From Streptomyces vilmorinianum (GTDB lineage: Bacteria; Actinomycetota; Actinomycetes; Streptomycetales; Streptomycetaceae): a DNA stretch of 64,000 nt. This document shows positions 42,996 to 52,239 of this stretch, piece after piece. The notes under the pieces are model-generated. The model did not search any database and had not been told where the DNA came from. It saw only the letters and a list, made by a program, of their open reading frames with translations. Made by a program: the position numbers and the translations under genes. Location of the stretch: the NCBI RefSeq assembly GCF_005517195.1, contig NZ_CP040244.1, positions 4,978,001-5,042,000 on the forward strand. The letters are read 5' to 3'. The first letter of the stretch is position 1, and each line of letters opens with the position of its first letter.

Positions 42996-44663
42996 CGTAC
43001 GGGGTGGGTGTCTCGGCGCGCGACGGGGAGGGCGATTCCGGGGCAGCGGGGTGGTGCTGGCTCCGGCGGGCAGCAGGACGACGCGGCTCCGACGCTGTCG
43101 CCGCTGCCTGTTGAGCCGTTCAACCGGCGAGTCGAGGTGCTGGTGGCGGTGATTGACAGCCCGGACGAGACGGGGCTGTCGACGCAGTTGCTGGAGGCGC
43201 AGGGGTGGTCAGTACGGCCATGGGTACCCGGCGACGGAGAAGGGGACGCGCTGGGGAGTGGGCGGCGGGGGCTGCTGGTGGAGGTGCGCCTGCACGGGGC
43301 ACGGTTCGGGGCGGTGCAGGCGGCGGTCTCGGAGATCGAAGGGCTGGCTCGGCGGCACCAGGCGGGGATGTGGGTGGTGGATGCGACGCTGATCGAGCAC
43401 GAGCTGGCCGTGGACCATCGGACGGTGTTTCACGCCTACCGCAGTCGCCAGGCATCATCGGCCGTAGGTACCGAGGAGCCAGGCTCCGGGAGTCGCGTCC
43501 TTGCATGGCGCACGTTGTTCGGCATGGTGACGACTGTCCGCATCGTCAAGCAGGCTGGACACCCGTCTCTCGAGGCGGTTGCTGTGCGCTTGGGGCGCGG
43601 AGCACTCACCGGACGCCCTTACGACTCCGAGGCTCTCCAACTGCGCATCCCCGTGGGCATGGAGGGCCGGGGCCTCGACGCTCCACCACCTGAGCTTGCC
43701 GTCCCGACATGGCGTGTGGTCCTGCCCTTGCTGTCCTACCTCCTCGCGGCAGTTGCGTGTGGATTCGCCGCCGGCGTCACAGACGGGCCATACGTCATCC
43801 CACCGATCCTCATCTCGTGCGCTCTGGTATGGCCTGTGGGCCGTGAGTTGACCCGCCGCCGTGAGGCCCGCCCCTTGGCCGTGCAGCTCGCGTGGGGTGC
43901 GATCGCCGCGGGACCGCTGGCGGCGTCCGGCTACCTACTCTCCGTCGTCTCGCCCGCTACGCCGGCCGAGGCCGCGCGCATGGCCTTGTATGCCGTGGTC
44001 GGACTCGCCATGCTCGCCCTGGTCCTCTATGGCCTTGCCTACGCGTTCGTGCATTCCTGGCTCAGCCGCAACGCCAACTGGGCAGTGCCGGCATTGGTCC
44101 CCGCTCTCGCGCTCAGCCTGCCCTGGTTCGGAGGGCTGCTGCACACGATGTATCTCAGGTACGGGTTCGGTATCCCGTCGGAAGCGATCCATGTGTCGGT
44201 GTATTGGTCGTACGCCACTTCACTCAAACCGGTCGGCATCGCCGTCGGCCTCGCCCTGCTGGTCCTGTCTTTCGCCGGGTGGATGCGTCACTACCACCAG
44301 TGGGTCAACGCTCAGGGGATGGTACGGGTCGGCGTTCCGCTCATGAGCCTCTTCGTCGTGGGTATGACGCTGACCGCAGGTCTCCTCGGAGCGCAGGTTG
44401 CGGCCTCCCGTGCGCAGGCTGCCGCGGCATCCGGCCGTAACCCGGCCCCGTACTACGGAGTCCAGGGCGCCCTCGTGTGTGTGAAACCGCTGAACAAGGA
44501 CATCCCTGTCTTCAACGGACCGCTTGCGTCCGGCCGTCCGCTGCTGACGTTCGGCCCGTCCGGCGACCGGGTCTGGCTGTGGGACCCTCAGCGCGGCAAA
44601 CCCTTGTCGGTGCGGCTGGAGGACGTGGTGGTGACGGAGAAGTCGGCGCGGGCGTGCGGCTGA
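42990..44663 (+). CDS. Multi-pass membrane protein with N-terminal soluble domain
   Basis: 557 residues from GTG 42990, the only plus-strand intact gene within the BREX region. Residues 1-220 look soluble and contain VEVLVAVIDSPDETGLSTQLLE and GMWVVDATLIEHELA. About seven hydrophobic helices follow, for example VVLPLLSYLLAAVACGFAAG, AVQLAWGAIAAGPLAASGYL and GVPLMSLFVVGMTLTAGLLG. A soluble tail of about 80 residues ends the protein. The second codon is TTA. No family is recognised. It is convergent with the OLD gene across a strong hairpin and divergent from the PIN-domain gene. Confidence 0.75.
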   Translation: MLRTGWVSRRATGRAIPGQRGGAGSGGQQDDAAPTLSPLPVEPFNRRVEVLVAVIDSPDETGLSTQLLEAQGWSVRPWVPGDGEGDALGSGRRGLLVEVRLHGARFGAVQAAVSEIEGLARRHQAGMWVVDATLIEHELAVDHRTVFHAYRSRQASSAVGTEEPGSGSRVLAWRTLFGMVTTVRIVKQAGHPSLEAVAVRLGRGALTGRPYDSEALQLRIPVGMEGRGLDAPPPELAVPTWRVVLPLLSYLLAAVACGFAAGVTDGPYVIPPILISCALVWPVGRELTRRREARPLAVQLAWGAIAAGPLAASGYLLSVVSPATPAEAARMALYAVVGLAMLALVLYGLAYAFVHSWLSRNANWAVPALVPALALSLPWFGGLLHTMYLRYGFGIPSEAIHVSVYWSYATSLKPVGIAVGLALLVLSFAGWMRHYHQWVNAQGMVRVGVPLMSLFVVGMTLTAGLLGAQVAASRAQAAAASGRNPAPYYGVQGALVCVKPLNKDIPVFNGPLASGRPLLTFGPSGDRVWLWDPQRGKPLSVRLEDVVVTEKSARACG

Positions 44664-44679
44664 GGTCACCCCCTCGACC

Positions 44680-44722
44680 CGGACCCGGTGGAGCGCGCGG
44701 TGTGCGCGCTCCACCGGGTCCG
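44680..44722. terminator. Bidirectional terminator hairpin
   Basis: A perfect 19-base-pair stem (CGGACCCGGTGGAGCGCGC and complement) with a 5-base loop lies between the convergent membrane protein (ends 44663) and OLD (ends 44743) genes. Confidence 0.85.
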
Positions 44723-44742
44723 ACGCCGAGTGAGCCCAGGCG

Positions 44743-46668
44743 TCAGCCGACCATCCCCCTGACGTTCTCCAGCATCGCCTGGAGCACGTACGGCGGGTCC
44801 GTCACAGCAGTGCGGGCCGCCTCCCGATACGTGGCCGCGTTCTTGTCCGACGCACCCTCGCCCGCGTCGATCAGTTGCTGCTTCCGCTCTCCCCAGGAGT
44901 GCCAACTCTCCCCGAGATACGTCTCCAGGTTGTCCTCGAACACCGTGTGCGTGTCGGCCGAACCCGTTCCCGGCCACGGTGACCGGGACTCCCCCAGGTA
45001 GCCGAGCAGGTCGGCGTTGCTCCCCGAGATCTTGCGCGCTTGCTGCTCGAAGGCGGCCTCCTTCTCCCTCCGCTTCTCCACCGCAAGGTGCCGAACCGAC
45101 TCGCGCTTACGGTCCTCCATGCGCGCGTCACCGTCGAAGACCACATGACAGGGCACGCCCATCGCCGAGAGGATCGCGTGGCTGAGCAGGAGGTTGTCCC
45201 TGCCGGTCACGTCGACGAAGGTGATGCCCTCGGCCCCGAGGTTGATCCCGTTCCGCTCCGCACAGCCCTCGAGCAGCGCGCCGTCCGTCGTTCCCTCGTC
45301 CAGCACCGCCGCGTGGGCGAAGAACGCCTCCGCGAGCGAGCCTGCCATCGCGACCCCAGTACGCCGCCGGACCGCGTCCTCCTTCACCAGCCCCTCCAGC
45401 GACCGGCACAGCTCGTCCTCCGTCACCTGCCTCACTCGGGTGACCGGATGCTCGGTCCCGGCGTCGCGGGTGAGCCGACGGACCTGGTGGTAGCCGACCG
45501 GGTCGATGAAGACCGGGCTGTGCGTCGCGTACATCACTTGCGTACGCCCCTCGGGAGACGAGGTCACCAGCTCGCGGAGCACCTTCGCGAACGTCCGTGC
45601 CTGCGGCGGATGCTGGAACAGCTCCGGCTCCTCGACCGCCAGACACAGCGTCCGTGTCCCACCCTCCGGCCGCCGGCGATCCGCGAGGTACTTCAGCGCC
45701 GCGATGATCAGCGCCCGCTGGAAGCCGTGCCCCTGCCGGTATACGGAGGTCTCGGCGGCCCCGTCCTTGATGCTGACCTGGAACGCGGTCTTGGCCGGCC
45801 TCGGCGCCCGAACGGCCGGGGTCACGATCACCTGCCGCCCGGTGGTGAGCTTGGCGACCTCGGCGGAGAGAGCAGCGGAGATGTCCTTCAGGGCGGGCCC
45901 GTAGACGTTGTCGTGGACCGCCTGACGGGCGAGCTGGGCGTTCTCCTCAATCTCGCCGAGCTGAGCATCGGCCTCGGTGCGGTCGACGGCATGGTCGAGG
46001 ATGCGGGCGATGGCAGAGGCCTTCTGGTCGTCCGCCTCCTCATACGCGCGAAGGTCCGCGGAGACGAAGACGAAGTCGATCAGTTGGGCGAGCTTGCTCT
46101 GCCCGGCGAACCCGAAGAAGTGAGTGTCCTCGACCTCGGCCTCGGTGAGCTGGTTCCGGTGGGCTCGCTCCCAGGCGAGCATGGCGTCGTTCATCGCCTT
46201 CTCGCTGCCGACCTTCGGCAGTCCGAGCCTAGGGGTGCTCTCCTGAAGGTCGTTGTACGCCCTGCGCTTCGGCATCGCACCGCCGGGCACGCCCCGGATC
46301 TCCTCGAAAGGCGCATACGCGAGGGCCTTACCGGTGATCTTGTCGTCGCCGTTGTCCCAGGTTCGCCAGATGCTGACGGTGGTGGCGTCGTCGGGGGCGT
46401 ACCGACCGAGGGCGTCGCGGTCGAAGTCGGTCAGTCCGTCGAACTCGACCTCGACGGAGATACGCTCACCGCCCTCGGCCACCGCCGAGTGGACGTCGTC
46501 GGTGGTGAGCGCGACCGACTTTTCGCCGTTGAAGAACCAATCGAGTGCGCGGAGCACGGTGGACTTGCCGACGCCGGTCGGGCCGATGAACGAGGTGATC
46601 TCGTCGAAGGCGATGTCCACCTTGTGCAGGCAGCAGAAGTTCTCAATGCGTACGCGCTTGATCTTCAC
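44743..46668 (-). CDS. OLD-family (class 1) ATP-dependent endonuclease
   Basis: 641 residues. The N-terminal SMC-like ATPase has Walker A SFIGPTGVGKSTVLRALDW near residue 30, a long helical insertion, signature-like QGHGFQRALIIAAL and Walker B LCLAVEEPELFQHP, with the H loop YATHSPVFID. The C-terminal TOPRIM nuclease shows the Glu in VLDEGTTDGALLEGCAE and the DxD in HVVFDGDARMED. This is the architecture of class 1 OLD nucleases, which act in phage exclusion. No GajB-like UvrD helicase is adjacent, so it is not a Gabija pair. It lies between the decayed module and the membrane protein gene. Confidence 0.9.
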   Translation of the reverse strand: MKIKRVRIENFCCLHKVDIAFDEITSFIGPTGVGKSTVLRALDWFFNGEKSVALTTDDVHSAVAEGGERISVEVEFDGLTDFDRDALGRYAPDDATTVSIWRTWDNGDDKITGKALAYAPFEEIRGVPGGAMPKRRAYNDLQESTPRLGLPKVGSEKAMNDAMLAWERAHRNQLTEAEVEDTHFFGFAGQSKLAQLIDFVFVSADLRAYEEADDQKASAIARILDHAVDRTEADAQLGEIEENAQLARQAVHDNVYGPALKDISAALSAEVAKLTTGRQVIVTPAVRAPRPAKTAFQVSIKDGAAETSVYRQGHGFQRALIIAALKYLADRRRPEGGTRTLCLAVEEPELFQHPPQARTFAKVLRELVTSSPEGRTQVMYATHSPVFIDPVGYHQVRRLTRDAGTEHPVTRVRQVTEDELCRSLEGLVKEDAVRRRTGVAMAGSLAEAFFAHAAVLDEGTTDGALLEGCAERNGINLGAEGITFVDVTGRDNLLLSHAILSAMGVPCHVVFDGDARMEDRKRESVRHLAVEKRREKEAAFEQQARKISGSNADLLGYLGESRSPWPGTGSADTHTVFEDNLETYLGESWHSWGERKQQLIDAGEGASDKNAATYREAARTAVTDPPYVLQAMLENVRGMVG

Positions 46669-46764
46669 GGTCGTCCTGAAACGTGGTGCGGGCGGGCCAG
46701 TTGGGCCCGCTGTGACGGAACAAGGCTAGCGAGATGGGTGACAACGCATCAGATCTTTTTGCCT

Positions 46765-47250
46765 TTACCGGAAAGCACTGGGTGGTGGCGGTGCCGGCAA
46801 ATCGAGTTCCGCCCGGACGGTCTTTCCGGGGCGCCGGCGCGCAGCGCATAGCCGATGCTGTCGGCGATTCGCGCGACGACGTACAGCCTGCGGCCCGACT
46901 CTTCGCTGGACGGCGGGGTGCGGGTGGTGTCGGTCGTGGGCTGCCTCTCGGTGCGGGTGTCGATGACCTCGATGCGGAGCGTGTTGGCAGCGAGGAGGAG
47001 ACGGAGCCGAAAGTCCCGGCCGGGGACATGACCGTGGCGAACGGCGTTGGCGGTGAGCTCGGCCGCGATGAGGGGTGACGGTCTCGTTGGGGGTGGAGGT
47101 GAAGGGGTGGCCCCAGCCGTCGAGCCGGTGCGAGACGAGCCGACGTGCGAGCCGGGCGCCGCATGGGGCGGAGGTGAACTGCATGGCTAACTCATAGGGG
47201 GTGGTCGGGTGTTGTTGTTCCACCACGGGAGGAGTAATTGCTCGGTTCAT
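46765..47250 (-). pseudogene. ATP-binding (HATPase, anti-sigma-like) regulator, frameshifted
   Basis: The start (ATG 47250, MNRAITPPVVEQQHPTTPYE) and the end (GKTVRAELDLPAP, stop at 46765) share one frame. The middle, with AAELTANAVRHGHVPGRDF, LLLAANTLRIEVIDTRTE and SGRRLYVVARIAD, is only readable in another frame. One base appears inserted in a CCCC run near 47075 and one lost in a CCCCGG run near 46830. Intact members are HATPase_c proteins that accompany XRE/DUF5753 and DUF397 genes in Streptomyces. An in-frame TTA codon lies near the start. It is either decayed or carries two sequence errors. Confidence 0.75.
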
Positions 47251-47326
47251 GAGGAGAACGGTTGCGGAGCGTGCGTACCTTTGACCAGGAGTGACGCACT
47301 GACGGGTACGGGCTTTACGTGTCGGT

Positions 47327-48181
47327 GTGCGCGGTGTACGTGGCGCGAACCGTGACCGGAGTACGGGAGGGTCGGGGGGTGGAGGCGACTCCGGATCGGG
47401 CATCCTGCACGTCTTCGGGCAGCAGTTGAAGCTGCGCCGGGTGAGGGCGGGGATGGAACGGTCGGAGCTGGGGGGCGCGGACCGGGTACTCGGCATCGAC
47501 AATCGCGTCGTTCGAACAGGGGAGGCGGATTCCGTCACCAAAGTTCATCGACAAGGCGGACGAGGTGGTGGGTGCGGGCGGGGAGCTGAAGGCGAGCAAG
47601 GAGGAGGTGGCGCGGGCGCAGTATCCGGCGTTCTTCCGGAATGCGGCGCGGTTGGAGGCGGAGGCCGTCGAGCTGTGCGCGTACGACACCCACGTCGTAA
47701 AGGGGCTCTTGCAGACCGAGGACCACACCCGCGCACTCCTGCGCATGCGTCGACCGCTCCTGGACGAAGAGACGATCGAGCAGCGAGTTGCCGCACGGCT
47801 GGCTCGCCAGGAGATCTTCAATAGACGGCCGGCGCCTCTGCTCAGCTTCGTCATGGAGGAGTACGTCCTCAGGCGTCGCCTTGGCGGCAAAGCTGTGCGG
47901 CGTGGCCAGCTCGAGCTGCTCCTCCTCATCGGCGAGGAACGAAACGTCGAGATCCAGATCAGGCCGCAGGATCTCGAGGACAACGCGGGCGTGGACGGGC
48001 CGTTCACCGTGCTCACCCGGCGGGGTGGTGATCAGGTCGGTTACATGGAGGCGCAGGGCAAGAGCACGCTGGTGACCGATCGAGAAGAGGTCCGTGCTCT
48101 CGCGGCTCGTTATGGGATCAGCCGAGCGCAGGTCCCTCGTGAGTCGCTGGCCTTCATCAGAAGTTGCTGAGAGAGGTATGA
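47327..48181 (+). pseudogene. XRE/DUF5753 transcriptional regulator, frameshifted
   Basis: The helix-turn-helix start HVFGQQLKLRRVRAGMERSELG is in one frame. The continuation TIASFEQGRRIPSPKFIDKADEV and the whole DUF5753 domain (EVARAQYPAFFRNAARLEAE, THVVKGLLQTEDHTRALL, RRPAPLLSFVMEEYVLRR) are in the next frame, owing to one extra base in a run of six G near 47475. One base is missing near 48158, where the expected ending FIEKLLREV returns to the first frame and its stop at 48179-48181 would overlap the DUF397 start by ATGA. The DUF5753 part could still be made from an internal start at 47565. Confidence 0.8.
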
Positions 48182-48345
48182 ACGTCGAAGTGACCAGTGA
48201 TTCCGCTGCCGCACTGGCTTGGTTCAAGAGCAGCTACAGCGGTGCCGAAGGCGGCGACTGCGTAGAGGTCGCGACGAGCCCCGGCACGGTCCACGTCCGA
48301 GACTCGAAAGACACGGCGGGGCCTGTTCTGTCCCTGGGCCCCTGA
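48178..48345 (+). pseudogene. DUF397 protein, C-terminus lost by frameshift
   Basis: 55 residues from ATG 48178 with the family core LAWFKSSYSGAEGGDCVEVA and VHVRDSKDTAGPVLSLGP. Family members normally continue with an EAW..F ending. One extra base at about 48343 creates a premature stop. Reading one base on gives EGWAAFAGFAARS with a stop at 48385. DUF397 proteins act with XRE/DUF5753 regulators; here both partners are damaged. The core is intact, so residual function cannot be excluded. Confidence 0.7.
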
Positions 48346-48393
48346 AGGATGGGCTGCCTTCGCGGGGTTCGCCGCGCGGAGCTGAGCCTGACC

Positions 48394-48441
48394 ACGAGGG
48401 CGCCCCGCCAACGGAATGGTCCGTCGGCGGGGCGCCCTCGT
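48394..48441. terminator. Bidirectional terminator hairpin
   Basis: Two 22-base arms (48394-48415 and 48420-48441) pair with a single mismatch around an ATGG loop; the outer part is ACGAGGGCGCCCCGCC. It separates the plus-strand DUF397 remnant from the convergent end of pglX. Confidence 0.85.
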
Positions 48442-48464
48442 CTGTACGCGGCTGTACGCGGACC

Positions 48465-51400
48465 TCAGTCGGCCTTCTTCGCCCGACCGCGTGTCTTCTT
48501 CTCCGGGCGCCAGTCCGTGAGGTCCTCCGCCGAGAGTCCATGCTTGGCGCGCTGCTCGTCCAGGTACGCCTGGTACTCCTCGGAGGGCGTGCCGCCCCAC
48601 TCCTCATCGTGTTCGCCGTGCCACTGGTGGACCCAGGGCATCAGCTCCTGGATGCCTGCGATGAGCGGGGTGAGTCGCGGGGTGTCCCAACCAGCCTGCT
48701 CGGTACGGTCATTGATCAGGTTGACCAGCGCCTGCACCTGATCCTTGTGATCCCAACCGGCCCAGCCGAGCAGGACGGTCGGGTCGGAGTCGGGCGACGC
48801 GTCCGGGTAAGAGATGAACCGCTCCTTGGGGACGTCCAGCTTGCCGCGGTGCGACCAGTACGACGGCTTGAGGAAGTCGGCGGAGGCGTACTTCGGCGGC
48901 ACGGGGATGTTGAGCCGCTCGCCGGTCTTGTCCTCCTCGCGCTGGAGGTCCCAGACCTGCTCCCACTGCTCCCGCTTGCGCAGGCCGGAGTCCTTGTAGC
49001 GCAGGGCGGCGAGGTACGGGACGTGCTCGCTGGCGATCACGTCCGCGAGAACGGTCGCGAGGGTGGCGTCGCGCTTGCCCATGTGATCGGCGGCGTACAG
49101 CTCGGCGACGGCCCGCACGTCGGCGTCCTGCCGGAGGGAGTCAGCGAGTTGGGAGACGGTGAGCGTCCGGGGCGCGCGGAACCCGTCCCGGAGGGCGAAC
49201 CAGAGGTCCTCGCCCTCGCACCGGTCGAGCAGCCAGGTGCGGAGGGCTTCCTTCTCCTTCTTCTCCCAGGGGTCGGAGCCCCAGCGGCGCTTGCATTCGG
49301 GGCGCTCGATGAGAGCGATGTCCTTGCGGGAGTTGATGATGTCGATCCGGGCCTGGACGACGACCTTGTATTCGTCGGGCCAGTGAGTGGGGATCTCGGT
49401 GATCGGGGTGGATCCGTGCCGCTCAAACCAGGCGGTCTCTACCTCGCCCGCCGCCACCTTCCGAGCGAGCACGATCTCGAATGCGCGCTCCCCAAGAGCG
49501 ACTTCGGGTACGCCAGCGGCGCTGGTCAGAGTTGTGCGGGTCACTTCGTCGGGGGTGAGCAGGCTGTAGGCGCCGTAGACCGTCCAGTCCAGCTCCTCTT
49601 GAATCGCAATCATCCGCGCACGGATAGACGCTTGCTCGCCGCGGTCATTGTCGAACCCGGCGCGGGTGGGCCCACCGGGGGCCACGGCGGAGGGCTCATG
49701 AGTGGCCAACTCCTGGGCAAGGGAATCAAGGACACGGCCAAGTTCCAGGGGAAGCTCGGCTGGCAGCGGGAACTCCTGCAACTTGGTCCCCGTAAACTCG
49801 TATCGAAACTCCCAACGCTCACCAGCATCTGCGCGCTCCGCACCGGGCCGACCCTTGCTATGGCTCACCTGCTTAAGCCAGAAGCAAGCCGTCGACGAGT
49901 TCAGCACACCCAAAAGCTCCAGGTGCTGCTCCTCCGTCGCCCCCGTCGGTAGCTTGATCACTGGCGCGGAGCGATTCAGAATATCCCCGTTCCGCTCGAG
50001 CACGAAGTAGTTATGCGTGGAAACGAAAGCAAAAGGAATAGCCCACGAATGGGATCCTTCATCCCTCGGAAGCTGATGCCACTCCCACCAGTGACGCCCG
50101 TCAGCACGATAGTTACTGCCGCCGAATGTCCCTCGCATCCACAATTCGGTGCGCAGCGGCCAGAAGTGCTTGATAAAGAAGCTACCCAACTGCTCCTCGA
50201 CAAGGAGGTCTTTCTCTTCCGAATACGGCATGACGGAAAGGTCGTGCGCCTTGAAGCCCCAGTCGCGGGTCTGGTCTCCACGATGGCTAACACGCGCCCG
50301 TAGGTCCGTGGCCCTTCGACCGAGCGGCCCGAAGGCTGGCAGAGTGAACGCCTCATCCGCATGACTGTCACCGTAGAACCCGATTCGGACAATAGAGCTG
50401 CTCAGTCGGCTCCCTCTCTCAGACAGCAGGGACAAAACCTCCGAGGCTCCGCCGCCCGCAAGCGACCAGGGGTGCGTTGAGAAATCTGCTCGTAGTAGGT
50501 CAGCAGCAGTTACCCACTCAGACTCGCTGCTGCACGTATCGATCTGATCAACAATTGCCGACCAAACAGGCGCCGCCGCCGGGTCTTTGGGCTGAGTCGA
50601 CTCCCCTCGCACCCCAAGAATCGCCCGAACCCGATCCACCATCAACCCGTTACGGTTTCGTCCAGCGAGAATCGCCGTAGGTGTCCCATGACCCGGGATG
50701 TAGGCTCCTGAGGTATCGATAACGTGCGTCAGATCGACCTTCGGGAAGAACTCCTCAACCAGCTTTTTCCCGAACTCTCTCTTCATGAAGGAGTTTGCTG
50801 TGATCTGACCCGTGAAACCGCCGTCACGTCGATCACCCCCCGCCCGTACCGCCAGCTCAAAGATCCGCTGAGCGAACGGCACAGACAGCGCGTACTGCCG
50901 ATAGCACGCGTCGTACGCCTTCTTATAATTCTCGTTCTCCTGCTTGTCCTTCACGGTGATGTACGGCGGATTCGCCACCACCACGTGGTACGTCCCCCGC
51001 CCCAGCAAATCCACCCGCTCCGCGTACTCCCCCACGTCCTCCGTGCGGTACGCGAACATCCCCTCGTCCCCGCCCCCAAACAACGTGTCCAGGGTCTCCG
51101 TAACGGACTCCGCCCCCCGCCCATGCAGCAGCGAGTCCCCCACCGCCACATTGATCGGAAACGCAGGCGCCGCCGCCAGCCGCCGCTCCCCGCAAGCCTT
51201 CAGCGCCGCAACCAACAACCGGAACCGCGCGATCGCCACCGCGAACGGGTTCTTGTCGCAGCCGTGCACGGACTCCAACGACCGCCGCACCAGCTCCCAG
51301 TCGTCCGTGCCCGGCTCCGCCGCCCGCCACTTCTCCAGCAGGCGGCCGAACATGCCCAGCAGGAAGTGGCCCGACCCGCACGCCGGGTCGATGCACCGCA

Positions 51401-52136
51401 GCCCTCGTGCAACAGGATCAGTCCCCTGCCAGCCCTTCGGCGTGTGCTTCCACACCGGGTCGAGGCCGAACTCCTCGACCGCCGGCTCCAGCGTCAGGTC
51501 GAGGATGAACTCCTCCACGAACTCCGGCGTCTGCAGCAGCGCGTACGTCTTCCGCGCGTGCTCGCTCAGGTCCTGGTACAGGTCACCCAGGAACCGCGTG
51601 TCCAGGTCCTCGTCCACAAACGAATGAACGATCTCGGCGTCCGCGCCCCGCTCACGCCAGAACCCGAGCAGCCGCGTCGCCGCCTCGTACGACGGAGTCA
51701 GCTCCCACAGCGGGTTGTGCCCCCGGTCGAAGAGCCCCGCCACCGCCTCGTGCGAGTCGGCCAGCGCCTCGAAACCGGCGACCAGCCAGTCCCGGTCGTT
51801 CAGCTCCGGACGTTCCCGGAAGAACGCCGCCTGCCTGTCCTCCGCGTCTGCCAGCCGCTCGCCCGGGCCCGCGATGTACGGGTCGGCGATGAGCCCGTTG
51901 TCCTCGCAGAAGCGGACGAACACCGTCGCGAGCGCCCACGCCGCTGCCGCTTGCGTCACGCGTTCGTCCCGCCACGCTCCGTATGTGGCGGCTGTACGCT
52001 GAGCCTCCCGCGCCGCCGCGTACTCGCGCTCGAGCGCCACACGGAACTCGTCCTCCGAGTCCGTCCGCGCCCGCAGGTCGTCCTCCAGCGCGGTGACCTG
52101 CTTGCGCAGGTCCTTCAGCAGTGCGGCCTTGTCCAC
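48465..52136 (-). CDS. pglX: PglX, BREX type 2 adenine-specific DNA methyltransferase
   Basis: 1223 residues, the usual size for type 2 PglX. The SAM-binding motif is CIDPACGSGHFLLGMF near residue 245, and the catalytic motif IV is VVANPPYITVKDKQ near residue 388, typical of N6-adenine methylases. Residues of about 420-780 form the probable target-recognition region, and its DNA (about 49.8-50.9 kb) is visibly richer in A/T than either flank. The C-terminal 400 residues contain ERPECKRRWGSDPWEKKEKE and end in a basic tail. In S. coelicolor PglX modifies DNA and is toxic without PglZ. It lies 103 bases downstream of the DUF4011 helicase gene and has its own hairpin terminator. Confidence 0.93.
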   Translation of the reverse strand: MDKAALLKDLRKQVTALEDDLRARTDSEDEFRVALEREYAAAREAQRTAATYGAWRDERVTQAAAAWALATVFVRFCEDNGLIADPYIAGPGERLADAEDRQAAFFRERPELNDRDWLVAGFEALADSHEAVAGLFDRGHNPLWELTPSYEAATRLLGFWRERGADAEIVHSFVDEDLDTRFLGDLYQDLSEHARKTYALLQTPEFVEEFILDLTLEPAVEEFGLDPVWKHTPKGWQGTDPVARGLRCIDPACGSGHFLLGMFGRLLEKWRAAEPGTDDWELVRRSLESVHGCDKNPFAVAIARFRLLVAALKACGERRLAAAPAFPINVAVGDSLLHGRGAESVTETLDTLFGGGDEGMFAYRTEDVGEYAERVDLLGRGTYHVVVANPPYITVKDKQENENYKKAYDACYRQYALSVPFAQRIFELAVRAGGDRRDGGFTGQITANSFMKREFGKKLVEEFFPKVDLTHVIDTSGAYIPGHGTPTAILAGRNRNGLMVDRVRAILGVRGESTQPKDPAAAPVWSAIVDQIDTCSSESEWVTAADLLRADFSTHPWSLAGGGASEVLSLLSERGSRLSSSIVRIGFYGDSHADEAFTLPAFGPLGRRATDLRARVSHRGDQTRDWGFKAHDLSVMPYSEEKDLLVEEQLGSFFIKHFWPLRTELWMRGTFGGSNYRADGRHWWEWHQLPRDEGSHSWAIPFAFVSTHNYFVLERNGDILNRSAPVIKLPTGATEEQHLELLGVLNSSTACFWLKQVSHSKGRPGAERADAGERWEFRYEFTGTKLQEFPLPAELPLELGRVLDSLAQELATHEPSAVAPGGPTRAGFDNDRGEQASIRARMIAIQEELDWTVYGAYSLLTPDEVTRTTLTSAAGVPEVALGERAFEIVLARKVAAGEVETAWFERHGSTPITEIPTHWPDEYKVVVQARIDIINSRKDIALIERPECKRRWGSDPWEKKEKEALRTWLLDRCEGEDLWFALRDGFRAPRTLTVSQLADSLRQDADVRAVAELYAADHMGKRDATLATVLADVIASEHVPYLAALRYKDSGLRKREQWEQVWDLQREEDKTGERLNIPVPPKYASADFLKPSYWSHRGKLDVPKERFISYPDASPDSDPTVLLGWAGWDHKDQVQALVNLINDRTEQAGWDTPRLTPLIAGIQELMPWVHQWHGEHDEEWGGTPSEEYQAYLDEQRAKHGLSAEDLTDWRPEKKTRGRAKKAD

Positions 52137-52239
52137 GAGGCGGCGCCTTTCTCTCCGTAACCCACAACCCGTCCCCTACCTACAGCCCGTCCATCCTGCC
52201 AGCTCAGGAGGAATGTCCAGACCTGTCCCGCCCCGGCCT

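Noticed and set aside
44743..46668. Gabija system
   Set aside because: The OLD protein resembles GajA, but no UvrD-like GajB lies next to it; the neighbours are a membrane protein and a decayed regulator.
48465..52136. Phase-variable homopolymer in pglX
   Set aside because: Pgl is phase variable in S. coelicolor, so I looked for long G/C runs. The longest I saw is about six bases, so there is no sign of a slippage switch here.
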